Shown: positions 13,248 through 22,461, counted from the stretch's first letter. The stretch is 64,000 nt of DNA from Bartonella tamiae Th239 (GCF_000278275.1 NZ_JH725147.1:164313-228312), one strand, 5' to 3'. Numbers and translations are program-made. The notes: generated from the letters alone by a model not told the origin.

Positions 13248-13925
13248 ATGAGCGCCGTTACTCAAGAATGGAAAAAAATCAAACACTCCATAGAATTGAG
13301 CTGTAAAAAAGCCAAGCGTGATGTCAAAGATGTACATCTTATTGCGGTTTCCAAAACTTTTGGCAAAGACGATATTGTTCCGATTCTTGAAGTGGGGCAA
13401 CGCGCTTTTGGAGAAAATCGCGTTCAAGAAGCCAAAGAGAAATGGCCGCAATTGCGGGCTGAATATCATGATATTCAATTGCATTGCATTGGTCCTTTAC
13501 AATCCAATAAAGCCCCAGAGGCGGTTGCTCTTTTTGATGTGATCCAAACAATTGATCGCGAAAAAATTGCCAAAGTTTTAAGTGAAGAAATGCAGCGTCA
13601 AAAACGCTTTTTGCCTTGTTATGTGCAAGTCAATACGGGTTTAGAACCACAAAAAGCTGGCATTGATCCCAGAGAAACAAAAAAATTTGTTGAAACATGT
13701 CGTACGACATATAGACTTACGATTATCGGGCTTATGTGTATCCCCCCTCTTGATGACAATCCCGGCCCCCATTTTGCCCTTTTGCAAAAGCTTGCCAAAG
13801 AAAATGATCTGACAGAATTATCCATGGGCATGTCTGCTGATTTTGAAACCGCCATTGCCTTTGGCGCCACACAAGTGCGGGTTGGATCGGCGATTTTTGG
13901 GGGGCGTGCTGTGTCCCACATATAA
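13248..13925 (+). CDS. YggS/PROSC-family PLP homeostasis protein
   Basis: The 225-residue protein is of the YggS family, single-domain PLP-binding TIM barrels that buffer free pyridoxal phosphate. Lys36 in LIAVSKTFG is the expected PLP-binding lysine; the motifs FGENRVQEA, HCIGPLQSNK and LSMGMSADFETAI are all family signatures. The start ATG is preceded by AGAAGGAAAG. It is divergent from leuS with about 120 bases between, so both promoters probably lie there. Confidence 0.94.
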   Translation: MSAVTQEWKKIKHSIELSCKKAKRDVKDVHLIAVSKTFGKDDIVPILEVGQRAFGENRVQEAKEKWPQLRAEYHDIQLHCIGPLQSNKAPEAVALFDVIQTIDREKIAKVLSEEMQRQKRFLPCYVQVNTGLEPQKAGIDPRETKKFVETCRTTYRLTIIGLMCIPPLDDNPGPHFALLQKLAKENDLTELSMGMSADFETAIAFGATQVRVGSAIFGGRAVSHI

Positions 13926-14808
13926 CCAGTACTTTTACCAAGCGCGACACAATCAAATAACTAAAGCGCTATAATTCACTAACAAAGGCGCTTCAGTTTG
14001 AAAGGGTTTTACCAAAACTGCGTTGGTTTCTTACTGTGTTATGAGACCACGATAAGCCATAAAAACTCACCGTAACATGAAAACTCAACGTTTTATGGCA
14101 CTCTCTTGCCATACAAACACCATAACCTCATTGAAAAACCACACTGTCATACCTCATCATAGATGTTTGTTCCTTTATCATCCTTTTTTGACCTGCTGTC
14201 ACACGACACTCTAAGCTGTCTTATAAGCAGGCTAAGACTTAATCGTTATACTTAGACTATGATCGGGCATCACACATAGACTATAGCCCATCGTCATACA
14301 TAATAAAGTGATTCTCTTGATGGTTTTGACGAGAGGTCTGTTTGGGATCGATGACATTCTAATTATGCTGCTTCAAAGACGCTTGTTCAAAAGACTTTGA
14401 AAACACGAGAAATAGAAAACACTCAAACAATACCGTGACCACAATGATTCACCTCAAACATGTCTTTCACAGAGATTGTTTTGCTTGATCATCAATATCT
14501 TTATCAAAGCGCTCATCCTAATCTCACCATGAAATGATGTCTTTATAAAAGCGCTATCATTGTTATCAACATCATTATAAAAGCGATAGTTTTGCAAAAT
14601 TATAATACCGCAAAGCCATCTCACGACGAAAGTATGGACGTCGTATCTGATTGTCTCATCAGCCTTTTAAACACACTCTCAAAAAGCATTTAAAAGAGCG
14701 CGTTAAAGAAGCGTTTGTCAAAAAGCTTATTTTAAGAGAGTGATTTTTTCAATGCTTATGCCCATCATTTGGCATATTCATGATGTCATGGTCGCTATGA
14801 AACAGAGA
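13926..14808. other. Long intergenic region without a recognisable gene
   Basis: Nearly 900 bases between converging genes with no coding frame I recognise. Short direct repeats of TTATAAAAGCG occur at about 14544 and 14576. It looks like decayed or relaxed sequence, but I could not read a parent gene from either strand. Confidence 0.5.
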
Positions 14809-15834
14809 TTAACTATCCATACCCATGCCCCCACCAGCGCCAAATACCTGACCTGAGCAATAGCTTGTTTCAGCACTTGCCAATAAAACATAAAGCGGTG
14901 CAATTTCAACAGGTTGACCCGCACGCCCAATAGGTGTTTCCCCACCAAATTGAGGAATGGCGTCCATTGGCTGTCCGCCAGAAGGTTGTAATGGTGTCCA
15001 AAAAGGTCCGGGTGCGACGGCATTGACCCGAATTCCTTTTGGCCCCAGTTGTTTTGCCAAAGATTTTGCAAAGGCCACATTCGCGGCTTTTGTTTGTGCA
15101 TAATCAAAAAGATTGGCAGAGGGATCAAAGGCTTGCACAGATGATGTGATGATAATCGAACCGCCAGCAGGAATATGCGATAAAGCGGCTTTTGTTAACC
15201 AAAAAGGGGCGTAAACATTCACTTTCATGGTTGCATCAAAGGCATCATCTTCTAAATCTGAAAGCGATTCGACGGCTTGTTGATGCCCAGCATTATTGAC
15301 AAGAATATCTAAACCACCAAGCTGTTTTGCTGCGTCTTCAACCAGCTTATAACAAAATTTTTTGTCTGATAAATCACCTGCAATCGCCACTGCTTTGCGT
15401 CCTGCCTGTTTGATGAGTTGCACGACTTCTTTTGCATCTGTTTCTTCTTGAGGAAGATAATTGATTGTGACATCGGCACCTTCACGTGCAAAGGCAATGG
15501 CGGCGGCTCTTCCAATGCCACTATCCCCACCAGTAATAAGTGCTTTGCGGCCCATTAATTTTCCTGATCCTTTATATGTTTTTTCGCCATGGTCTGGCAA
15601 AGGATTCATTTTTGAGGCCAACCCAGGTGGATCTTGGCGTGGTGTATCATAGGGAGGCTTAGGATAAGCATTGACGGGGTTTGTTCTGACAGTCAAAGGC
15701 GCCATTGCTGCGTTTTTGTGTGATGCGCCTTGCGCAAATGAGTGTCCAACCCCTGAAAAAGTTGCAGCGGCAAGTGTTCCTGCACTTCCTAACATGATTG
15801 TGCGACGTGATGCCTTTATTTTTTCATCCGACAT
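14809..15834 (-). CDS. Short-chain dehydrogenase with Tat-like leader
   Basis: This is an NAD(P)-dependent SDR oxidoreductase of the YghA/YhdG type. The nucleotide loop TGGDSGIG (near residue 101), NNAG, the catalytic serine in IITSSV and the YAQTK catalytic Tyr-Lys pair are all present. The 341-residue length includes an N-terminal leader with a twin-arginine motif, ASRRTIMLG, followed by a hydrophobic stretch and SFAQGA, resembling a Tat export signal and cleavage site. Related proteins have similar leaders. AGGAGG precedes the start ATG. Substrate unknown; sugar or polyol dehydrogenase is the usual guess. Confidence 0.88.
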   Translation of the reverse strand: MSDEKIKASRRTIMLGSAGTLAAATFSGVGHSFAQGASHKNAAMAPLTVRTNPVNAYPKPPYDTPRQDPPGLASKMNPLPDHGEKTYKGSGKLMGRKALITGGDSGIGRAAAIAFAREGADVTINYLPQEETDAKEVVQLIKQAGRKAVAIAGDLSDKKFCYKLVEDAAKQLGGLDILVNNAGHQQAVESLSDLEDDAFDATMKVNVYAPFWLTKAALSHIPAGGSIIITSSVQAFDPSANLFDYAQTKAANVAFAKSLAKQLGPKGIRVNAVAPGPFWTPLQPSGGQPMDAIPQFGGETPIGRAGQPVEIAPLYVLLASAETSYCSGQVFGAGGGMGMDS

Positions 15835-16282
15835 AGTACCCTCCTATAATAAATTGAGTATTCATGGGACGTTCACGCAATAAATGACAAAGCCTGAACA
15901 TCCCATATTTAAATGTGTTCATCTTAACCATAAAGGCATCACTATTGACCACAATTGATCACCATTGATTCTATTGTTTGAAACCAAGTCCATAAGCTTA
16001 TCTTTAAATAAAACACACGCCTTTATGACTTTTCATTCAATGGTTTGAGATCAGATTTGGTTCCTTTTGCCATCAAAACCACAGTCAAAAATTTTACCGT
16101 GCAAATCCTTTCAAATTGGACTAATCTTGAAATAAAGAGCTTTTTTGTAAAGCATCTTTTGGAGGAATTTTGCTTAATGAATTTTATGCATCAAGGAAAA
16201 CTTTGTAAAAAAACCTTTTAGGGATGCTTTAAAAAGGCGCTTTATAAAGCATACTTTTTTAAAGAAAGCTTTGGAGGAAAGC
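15835..16282. other. Divergent promoter region between the SDR gene and acs
   Basis: About 450 AT-rich bases between two divergent genes must carry both promoters. A GGAGG followed by a 14-codon frame (start near 16175) lies upstream of acs, but it has no visible regulatory signature. I could not assign promoter boxes. Confidence 0.5.
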
Positions 16283-18238
16283 ATGTTCGATAAGATATAT
16301 CCTGTCGCCAATAGCATTAAAAAACACGCGTTCATCGACCATGAGACATATCAAAGCTGGTATCAAGAAAGTCTTGAAGAGCCTGAATTTTTTTGGGCCA
16401 AACATGGGCGGCGTATTGACTGGTTTAAACCCTTTACAAAGGTTAAAAATACCTGTTTTGACGGTCGCGTTTCAATTAAATGGTATGAAGATGGTGTCAC
16501 CAATGTCACTTATAATTGTATTGATCGGCATTTAAAAAGTCGCGGCAATGATGTCGCCATCATATGGGAGGGTGACAATCCTTATATTGATAAAAAAATT
16601 ACGTATAATGAGCTTTATGACACGGTTTGCCGTTTTGCCAATGTTTTAAAAAACCGTGGTGTAAAAAAAGGCGATCGGGTGACAATTTATTTGCCTATGA
16701 TACCAGAAGCTGCTTATGCCATGTTGGCATGTGCACGTATTGGCGCCATTCATTCTGTTGTTTTTGCAGGCTTTTCGCCTAAAGCTTTGGCAGGGCGGCT
16801 GGTTGATTGCAAATCCACCTTTATCATCACCGCCGATCAAGGGATACGCGGCGGCAAGCCTATTGCTTTGAAAGAAAATATGGACCACGCGATTGATATT
16901 GCAGCACGCCACTATGTTTTTGTCAATCAAGTCATGGTGGTTCGTCGAACAGGGGAAAACATTGATTGGGCGCCGGGGCGTGATTTTTGGTATCATGAAG
17001 ACATGAGCGAGGCCAAAGCAAAATGCCCCCCCGTAAAAATGAAAGCGGAAGATCCGCTTTTTATCCTTTATACCTCGGGTTCAACAGGAAAGCCCAAAGG
17101 GGTTTTACATACAACAGCAGGCTATCTCGTTTATGCCTCGATGACACATGAATATGTTTTTGATTATCACCCGGGTGATATTTATTGGTGTACGGCTGAT
17201 ATTGGCTGGGTGACAGGCCATTCTTATCTGGTTTATGGCCCTTTATGCAATGGCGCAACAACGGTGATGTTTGAAGGGGTTCCAAATTTTCCCGATCAAG
17301 CGCGTTTTTGGGAAATTGTTGATAAACATAATGTCAACATTCTTTATACTGCGCCAACGGCCATTCGCGCTTTAATGGGGGCGGGCAATATGTTTTTACA
17401 ACGTTCCAAACGCTCATCTTTACGCCTTTTAGGAACCGTTGGTGAACCCATAAATCCTGAAGCATGGCACTGGTTTTATAAGGAAGTGGGTCATGCACAA
17501 TGCCCCATTATGGATACTTGGTGGCAAACAGAAACAGGCGGTCATATGATCACCCCCTTGCCGGGCGCAACACAGTTAAAAGCTGGCTCGGCGAGCTTTC
17601 CCTTTTTTGGTGTGAAACCGCAATTGGTTGATGCGGAAGGCAACGTGCTTGAAGGGGAAAATGATGGCTATCTTTGCATAAGTGATTCATGGCCTGGACA
17701 AATGCGCACCATTTATGGCGATCATAAACGCTTTGTCGAAACTTATTTTTCAACCTATAAAGGCAAATATTTTACAGGCGATGGGTGCCGACGCGATCAA
17801 GATGGATATTATTGGATAACGGGGCGGGTAGACGATGTTTTAAATGTTTCAGGGCATCGTTTAGGAACGGCAGAAGTCGAATCGGCTCTGGTTTGTGATC
17901 ATGGGGTCTCTGAAGCGGCTGTGGTTGGTTATCCGCATGCCATAAAAGGACAAGGCATCTATTGTTTTGTAACATTGATGGAAGGCATGCAACCCACTGA
18001 AGAACGCCGTCAACAGTTGATTAAACATGTGCGCAATGAAATTGGACCGATTGCCACACCAGACCGTATACAATTTGCATCCGCTCTACCCAAAACACGA
18101 TCAGGCAAAATCATGCGGCGTATTTTGCGCAAAATTGCCGAAAATTCCTTTGACAATTTGGGAGATATTTCGACCCTTGCAGAACCGCAAGTTGTCGAAG
18201 ATCTCATTCACAATCGCCAAAACAAAGCATCAGCGTAA
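16283..18238 (+). CDS. acs: Acetyl-coenzyme A synthetase
   Basis: Acs activates acetate to acetyl-CoA through acetyl-AMP. The adenylate-forming signature [12 protein letters not shown] (near residue 263), WWQTETGG and the C-terminal [14 protein letters not shown] with the conserved acetylatable lysine are intact. From the ATG chosen here (MFDKIYPV, preceded by TTGGAGGAAAGC) the protein has 651 residues, matching the family. The frame also runs upstream from a TTG at 16271, but the Shine-Dalgarno sequence lies between the two. It stands alone, divergent from the SDR gene. Confidence 0.96.
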   Translation: MFDKIYPVANSIKKHAFIDHETYQSWYQESLEEPEFFWAKHGRRIDWFKPFTKVKNTCFDGRVSIKWYEDGVTNVTYNCIDRHLKSRGNDVAIIWEGDNPYIDKKITYNELYDTVCRFANVLKNRGVKKGDRVTIYLPMIPEAAYAMLACARIGAIHSVVFAGFSPKALAGRLVDCKSTFIITADQGIRGGKPIALKENMDHAIDIAARHYVFVNQVMVVRRTGENIDWAPGRDFWYHEDMSEAKAKCPPVKMKAEDPLFILYTSGSTGKPKGVLHTTAGYLVYASMTHEYVFDYHPGDIYWCTADIGWVTGHSYLVYGPLCNGATTVMFEGVPNFPDQARFWEIVDKHNVNILYTAPTAIRALMGAGNMFLQRSKRSSLRLLGTVGEPINPEAWHWFYKEVGHAQCPIMDTWWQTETGGHMITPLPGATQLKAGSASFPFFGVKPQLVDAEGNVLEGENDGYLCISDSWPGQMRTIYGDHKRFVETYFSTYKGKYFTGDGCRRDQDGYYWITGRVDDVLNVSGHRLGTAEVESALVCDHGVSEAAVVGYPHAIKGQGIYCFVTLMEGMQPTEERRQQLIKHVRNEIGPIATPDRIQFASALPKTRSGKIMRRILRKIAENSFDNLGDISTLAEPQVVEDLIHNRQNKASA

Positions 18239-18474
18239 TAAAAGTGTTTTCATCATCGAGGAGTGCTGTCTCAAATTTTAAAAATCTTAAAAATTTAAGC
18301 AATGGTTTTAAACAGTCTTCTTTCAAGACATTTCATAATTCATTCATCATTATAGTCAATCCTATGATGATGAGAGACACTCAAACACCTCTCCACTTAT
18401 ATCTATAATACATTTTGAAACGATGTTTTGACTTAAGAGCCAAAGAAAGTGACCCATAGGGTTGAACCAACAGT

Positions 18475-19914
18475 GTGACAAAGACTTTACAAAATATGAC
18501 ACTTTTAAAAAATGATAATAATTTTATCCAATCGATCTTAGATAATGCCTTAGATTATGCCATTTTGACAACAACAATGGATGGCACAATTGTCAGCTGG
18601 AATAAGGGGGCTGAAAAACTATTTGGTTGGAAAGATCATGAAATCATCGGTCAATCCCTTGAACTTTTATTCACCCTTGAAGATCGCGCCAATAATCTTG
18701 CTGCAACGCGCCGACAAATGGCGCGCCATCACCGTATTGACCCTGTGGAACGCTTCCATATCCGCAAAGATGGTCGCCAGTTTTGGGCATCGGGTGATTT
18801 GCAGCTTCTTTATGGCAAAGATGGCACGCCTGAAGGCTTTTTAAAAATTGTCCGTGATCGTACTGAAGCACAACAACAAGCAGAAGCTTTAAGAATAAGT
18901 GAAGAGCGTTTGCGCCTTGCCCAAACAGCAGCAAGCATCGGAGCTTTTGAAATTGATCCGAAACACACTTTATTTAAAACAACCCCGCAATTTTTAAAAT
19001 TGCTCGGGCTTGAAGAAAATACCGCCTTATCATTTCATGACTTTCTGGCGTTTATCACACAAGGTCAGGACCAGATTTTGGACTATTTTAAAAATGATTT
19101 GGCAATGGATCGCCTTTTCCAACATAAAGATTCTGCCCATCATACCAATAAGGTCTTTCATACAGATATTGAAATCAAACGCGCCAATGATAGTCAGTTG
19201 CGCTGGCTTGCCTATTGGGCTGAAACCATTGAGGACACGGTCAATAAAAACGTCCCTCCACGTATTATTGGTGTTTTACAAGATATTACTGAACAACGGC
19301 TTTACCAAGAAAAACAGACAATGGTATCAAATGAACTTGCGCATCGAGTGAAAAACATTTTGACCATAGTTCAAAGCATTGCCAACCAAACATTTATGCA
19401 TGCTACATCAACAAAAGACGCGCTCAATGTTTTTTCAAAAAGAATTGCCGCTTTAGCCAAAGCACAAGATCTTCTAACAAAAGGTACAGACAAAGGCGCA
19501 GATTTGCGTGTCCTTATTTCTCAAAGTTTAGACATATACGATGAAATGCAAAGCCGTTTTTTCATTGATGGTCCTTCTTTAAAACTTTCTTCACAAGCCG
19601 TTTTAACAATGGTGCTTGCATTGCATGAATTATGCACCAATGCCGTAAAATATGGCGCGCTTTCCAATGATAAAGGCATCATCATCATCAAATGGCAGCT
19701 TCAAGACAAAGAATTTTTTTTTTATTGGCAAGAAAAAGATGGTCCGAAAATTAAAAACCCACATCATAAAGGCTTTGGTTCAACCTTGATTGAACGTTTG
19801 CTTCCAGCAAATTTAAAGGCCATAACTCATCTGACTTATGCAACCGATGGTCTCTTATTTGAGCTTCGCGCACCTTTTGATAAAGACAGTTTTCCTGATC
19901 TTAAAGACATATAG
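18475..19914 (+). CDS. PAS-domain sensor histidine kinase, HWE type
   Basis: Soluble sensor kinase with two PAS-type sensor regions (about residues 15-140 and 145-275) and a C-terminal HWE-family kinase. The phosphoacceptor is probably His290 in NELAHRVKNIL; the N-box region reads HELCTNAVKYGALS, then WQEKDGP (the WxE element) and the G-box GFGSTLIERLLP. No membrane segment is visible, so it is probably cytoplasmic. PAS domains in such kinases often bind flavin or other cofactors, but I cannot show that here. No response regulator lies beside it. The GTG start is uncertain; an ATG at 18496 gives MTLLKND. Confidence 0.88.
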   Translation: MTKTLQNMTLLKNDNNFIQSILDNALDYAILTTTMDGTIVSWNKGAEKLFGWKDHEIIGQSLELLFTLEDRANNLAATRRQMARHHRIDPVERFHIRKDGRQFWASGDLQLLYGKDGTPEGFLKIVRDRTEAQQQAEALRISEERLRLAQTAASIGAFEIDPKHTLFKTTPQFLKLLGLEENTALSFHDFLAFITQGQDQILDYFKNDLAMDRLFQHKDSAHHTNKVFHTDIEIKRANDSQLRWLAYWAETIEDTVNKNVPPRIIGVLQDITEQRLYQEKQTMVSNELAHRVKNILTIVQSIANQTFMHATSTKDALNVFSKRIAALAKAQDLLTKGTDKGADLRVLISQSLDIYDEMQSRFFIDGPSLKLSSQAVLTMVLALHELCTNAVKYGALSNDKGIIIIKWQLQDKEFFFYWQEKDGPKIKNPHHKGFGSTLIERLLPANLKAITHLTYATDGLLFELRAPFDKDSFPDLKDI

Positions 19915-20743
19915 TAAACGCCCATTTCTTATATTTTAGACAGCAGTAATTTTTTTATAAAATTTATGTTTTTGGCAGTGCCATCATGGTGTTTAGCAGT
20001 GTTGCTATAAAAAATGCTGGAAGAAATTTAAAAAAAACTAAGTGACTGTTTCAAGATAAAACGATAAAAATTTTATTTTATGTAATGTCTTTCGTGACTA
20101 TCCTATGCTTTTTTTATATGATGTGTCTTGTGGTCAGGTTCTGCACCATTCATGACGTTTAACAAAGATGAAAAAAGAAAGTCACAGCAACTCGCCTTGT
20201 GTGAATGTTTCAAACACGATCATCATTGCACCACGTTTTGATAAGGTGCGTTTATGGCGCATTCTTTTGACGTCTTCTGGCTTTTTACTTTTAAAATTTG
20301 GCAATGAAGACAAAAATCCAGCCTTTTCAAAGATCCAATCACAGGCTATTTTAAAAACAAAAACAGCTTTTTCATATGTAAAAATTTTATTTTATATGCT
20401 GGTCTTATTTTTGAGTGCTGGTTTTGTTTTCAATCGGCATATTCTCTGTTTCTAGCCTGAAAACAAGGTGGCTCAGCAACTCTCAAATGTATCAAAAGAG
20501 CATCATAAACAGCAATAATTTTCAAGAAAGCAAGTCGATAAAGGGTTGCGTTGTGCGTTTTCAAAAAGCAGATCAAAGCTTTTTATCCCTTCGAATAGGA
20601 AAGGTTTTGTGCTTTACCCTATCCACCATCATGAAAATAATCTCATCTCCTTTCGTTTTCGTTCTTGTCCCTTTTTTTCTCCCATTTTGATAAAATGAAT
20701 AAGACATCTTCGAAGACTCTGGTCAAAAAACAACACTTATGTT
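19915..20743. other. Intergenic region holding repeat copy A
   Basis: About 830 bases between the kinase and the TetR gene. It contains the first copy of a duplicated ~140-bp sequence (20024-20163). A 95-codon frame beginning at 20168 right after the repeat has two hydrophobic stretches but no recognisable family and no good ribosome binding site; I do not call it a gene. Confidence 0.5.
20024..20163 (+). repeat. Imperfect direct repeat, copy A
   Basis: This segment matches 21919-22055 over about 140 bases. The best block, 20087-20107, is identical to 21982-22002 over 21 bases and contains GTGACTATCCTATG. Flanking parts (TTTAAAAAAAA..., ATATGATNTGTCTTGT) align with scattered mismatches and small gaps. 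The two copies lie in the same orientation on either side of the TetR gene. Confidence 0.8.
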
Positions 20744-20758
20744 ATGAACATTGTTCAT
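20744..20758 (+). promoter_or_regulatory. Perfect 15-bp palindrome over the tetR start codon
   Basis: ATGAACATTGTTCAT is a perfect palindrome with a single central base. Its last two bases are the first two bases of the TetR-family gene's ATG (20757). TetR proteins bind palindromes of this size as dimers and commonly repress their own gene, so this is the natural candidate operator. No protein-DNA evidence exists in the sequence itself. Confidence 0.6.
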
Positions 20759-21389
20759 GGAAGAACACACCCTCACCAAAAGAGCTTTAAAGCGCGATCA
20801 AAAAAAACAAGCCTTGATTGAGGCGGCTGAAACGATGATTGCAAAAAGTGGTCTTGCATCTGTTAAGGTGCGTGATCTGGCCGATCATATTGGTGTTGCG
20901 CTCGGCAGTGTATATAATATTATTACTGATCTTGATGCGCTCATTCTTCTTATCAATTCGCGCACCTTAAACCGATTAAACACGGCACTCGATAGCGCCT
21001 TAAATGAGGTGAATGAAAATCAGCCACTTGATAAGCTAATTGTTGCGGCGCATACTTATCATCATTTTGCCGTTGACAATTATCATCTTTGGCACGCTTT
21101 ATTTGATCATAGAATTTCAGAAGAAAAACAAGTTCCAAAATGGGTTTCAGCTGAACGCAAGCAACCCTTTTTACATGTAATAAAACCCTTATCACACCTC
21201 ATGGCACAAACATCTGAGGCTAAAATTTTCACTTTTTCGCAAACATTATTTTCGGCCATTCATGGCATGGTGCTGATAGGCTTGGAAACACAAGATATTG
21301 GTGTGCGTTCGGAAAATCTTGATGATGAAATAACGCAGTTTTTGCACCTTATTGCCAATGGTCTTAGCAGCAAATATGGACAACAATAA
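20757..21389 (+). CDS. TetR/AcrR-family transcriptional regulator
   Basis: The 210-residue protein has an N-terminal helix-turn-helix (about residues 15-62: KKQALIEAAETMIAKSG, then VRDLADHIGVALGSVYN) and a C-terminal ligand-binding half that resembles the WHG-type TetR group. The ATG at 20757 is used; an in-frame TTG lies two codons upstream. There is no strong Shine-Dalgarno sequence because a palindrome covers the start. Target genes are unknown: the nearest genes are the orphan histidine kinase upstream and a candidate small RNA downstream. It is flanked by two copies of a 140-bp repeat. Confidence 0.88.
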   Translation: MEEHTLTKRALKRDQKKQALIEAAETMIAKSGLASVKVRDLADHIGVALGSVYNIITDLDALILLINSRTLNRLNTALDSALNEVNENQPLDKLIVAAHTYHHFAVDNYHLWHALFDHRISEEKQVPKWVSAERKQPFLHVIKPLSHLMAQTSEAKIFTFSQTLFSAIHGMVLIGLETQDIGVRSENLDDEITQFLHLIANGLSSKYGQQ

Positions 21390-21918
21390 AATCTCTTGCT
21401 CATTATCTTTGCATAAGATTGTTAAAAGACTTTCAAAAGATGACAAAGGGCATTCGTGGCTTATTAAAAAAAAGTTTAAAAAACGCAACGATCATACAAA
21501 CGCAGATTCATGACATTTTTTGATCCGTTTTCGTCTTAATTAACATGCACGATAATGCTTAAACGAGTGTGGTAAATCCTCATTCAATTGTGTCAAAGAA
21601 ATCTTTTTATGCCGCATCATGGTTCGTCTTCTTCTTTAAGATATCCAGCAAGATCCTTCTATTTTATTGCCAATCTTTCTGTTTTTCGTATTTTCATGCC
21701 TTTATATGGTTTTTCTGAACCCTTTTTATGCTTGTTGTGCGTAACTTTTTTCCTGTCTTTTAATTTTATAATTTTTGACTTTTGATCGTTTTTTTTAGTT
21801 GATTACACACACTTAATCGGCGTTCCTCGGCAAGGGTGAATAAGAATTGATATGGACTGACTAAGATTAACTAAATTTGGTAAGAATTGCTGAGGAATTA
21901 TGGACATATTTTTTAAAT

Positions 21919-22055
21919 TTTTTTAAAAAAAATTAAAGTGTTTGTTTCATGCTAACACTCTAAAATTCTATTTCGTGTGAAGTCTTTCGTGACTATCCTA
22001 TGTTTTTAATATGATTTGTCTTGTACCAAGTTTTGCAACGCTGATGACTTTTAAC
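21919..22055 (+). repeat. Imperfect direct repeat, copy B
   Basis: This is the partner of 20024-20163, in the same orientation. It carries the 21-base identical block at 21982-22002. The match ends just after TTTTAAC in B and TTTAAC in A. The copies are about 1.9 kb apart and bracket the TetR gene, so the arrangement may come from duplication or insertion of a cassette. Confidence 0.8.
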
Positions 22056-22100
22056 GATTGCGCTTGTTTTTAACTTTTATGATTTTTCTTTTACCATTTT

Positions 22101-22126
22101 CTTCCTTCTTTTTAATAAGAAGGAAG
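22101..22126. terminator. Perfect 10-bp hairpin
   Basis: The arms CTTCCTTCTT (22101-22110) and AAGAAGGAAG (22117-22126) are exact reverse complements around a TTTAAT loop. It lies 35 bases beyond the terminator of the candidate small RNA. No clean T-run follows on either strand, so the role is uncertain. Confidence 0.4.
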
Positions 22127-22161
22127 GATAATCTTTTTCCTTATTGACATGCTTTAAGGGG

Positions 22162-22224
22162 AAAAAAGCCAAAGATACCCCCTACCCCATAGGAATAATC
22201 AAATTCCCATGAGGTAGAGGTATC
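22162..22224 (-). terminator. Intrinsic terminator of the candidate small RNA
   Basis: Reading the minus strand, GATACCTCT...ACCTCATGGGAAT pairs with ATTCCTATGGGGT...GGGGGTATC (bases 22174-22224): about 22 base pairs with one bulged A, some G-U pairs and a 6-base loop TTGATT. TTT follows directly, and TTTTTT three bases later. The asymmetry of the T-run places transcription on the minus strand. Confidence 0.75.
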
Positions 22225-22386
22225 CACGGCATTGGTTTTTATCAACCGATTGGTCCCAAATAAAAGAAAGAGACAAAGCCAGAGTGCCTCTCGGCGAACC
22301 CGTCCTCTGTTTCTGACAGCACCGGAGGACTTTCGATACCCGCGCTTGCAGTTGATGTCAGCAGGGAATTGCACCCTGTCACTGCA
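22162..22386 (-). ncRNA. Candidate structured small RNA, about 225 nt
   Basis: A consensus TTGACA -35 box leads into a stretch with no credible reading frame but strong pairing. In RNA order: an outer stem GCAGU/ACUGC enclosing CAGGG/CCCUG (loop UGCAAUU); a stem GUCCU/AGGAC enclosing CUGU/ACAG; a hairpin AGAG-GCA-CUCU; a weaker stem near 22230-22252; and a final stem of about 22 bp followed by Ts. The 5' part (GGGUGCAAUUCCC, later CAACUGCAAGCG) recalls pieces of FMN and cobalamin riboswitches, but neither consensus is complete. No gene lies downstream on this strand, which favours a free-standing small RNA. Bartonella species are known to express genus-specific RNAs of about 200 nt (Brt); whether this is related cannot be judged here. 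The exact start is inferred from the promoter. Confidence 0.6.
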
Positions 22387-22392
22387 TTTTTG

Positions 22393-22461
22393 GCTTTAAC
22401 GCAATTTACGTATTTTGTCAAGATTTATACGTATTATGCGTAAAAGGCGCATATTTACGTA
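22393..22461 (-). promoter_or_regulatory. Promoter with three TACGTA palindromes
   Basis: On the minus strand TTGACA (22421-22416) is followed after 17 bases by TAAAGC (22398-22393), a perfect -35 and a moderate -10 box. TACGTA occurs three times around it: in the spacer (22407-22412), just upstream (22428-22433) and further upstream (22456-22461), each in a wider ATTTACGTAT-like context. An inverted pair ATGCG/CGCAT (22437-22453) lies between the last two. The pattern suggests a regulator binding repeated half-sites over this promoter. Confidence 0.55.

Larger units (their letters stand above)
21390..22161. other. Intergenic region holding repeat copy B and a hairpin
   Basis: No coding frame of credible character. 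It contains repeat copy B (21919-22055) and a perfect 10-bp hairpin CTTCCTTCTT / AAGAAGGAAG at 22101-22126 with a 6-base loop, which could be a terminator for either strand or a second transcript end behind the small RNA. Confidence 0.55.

Noticed and set aside
16175-16219. Short leader-peptide-like frame ahead of acs
   Set aside because: Only 14 codons, with no attenuator structure or run of regulatory codons; probably chance.
20168-20455. 95-codon frame with two hydrophobic stretches
   Set aside because: No family, no ribosome binding site, and it begins directly at the end of a repeat in non-coding DNA.
22141-22374. 77-codon minus-strand frame
   Set aside because: It covers the candidate small RNA, where stems and terminator explain the sequence better than a protein.
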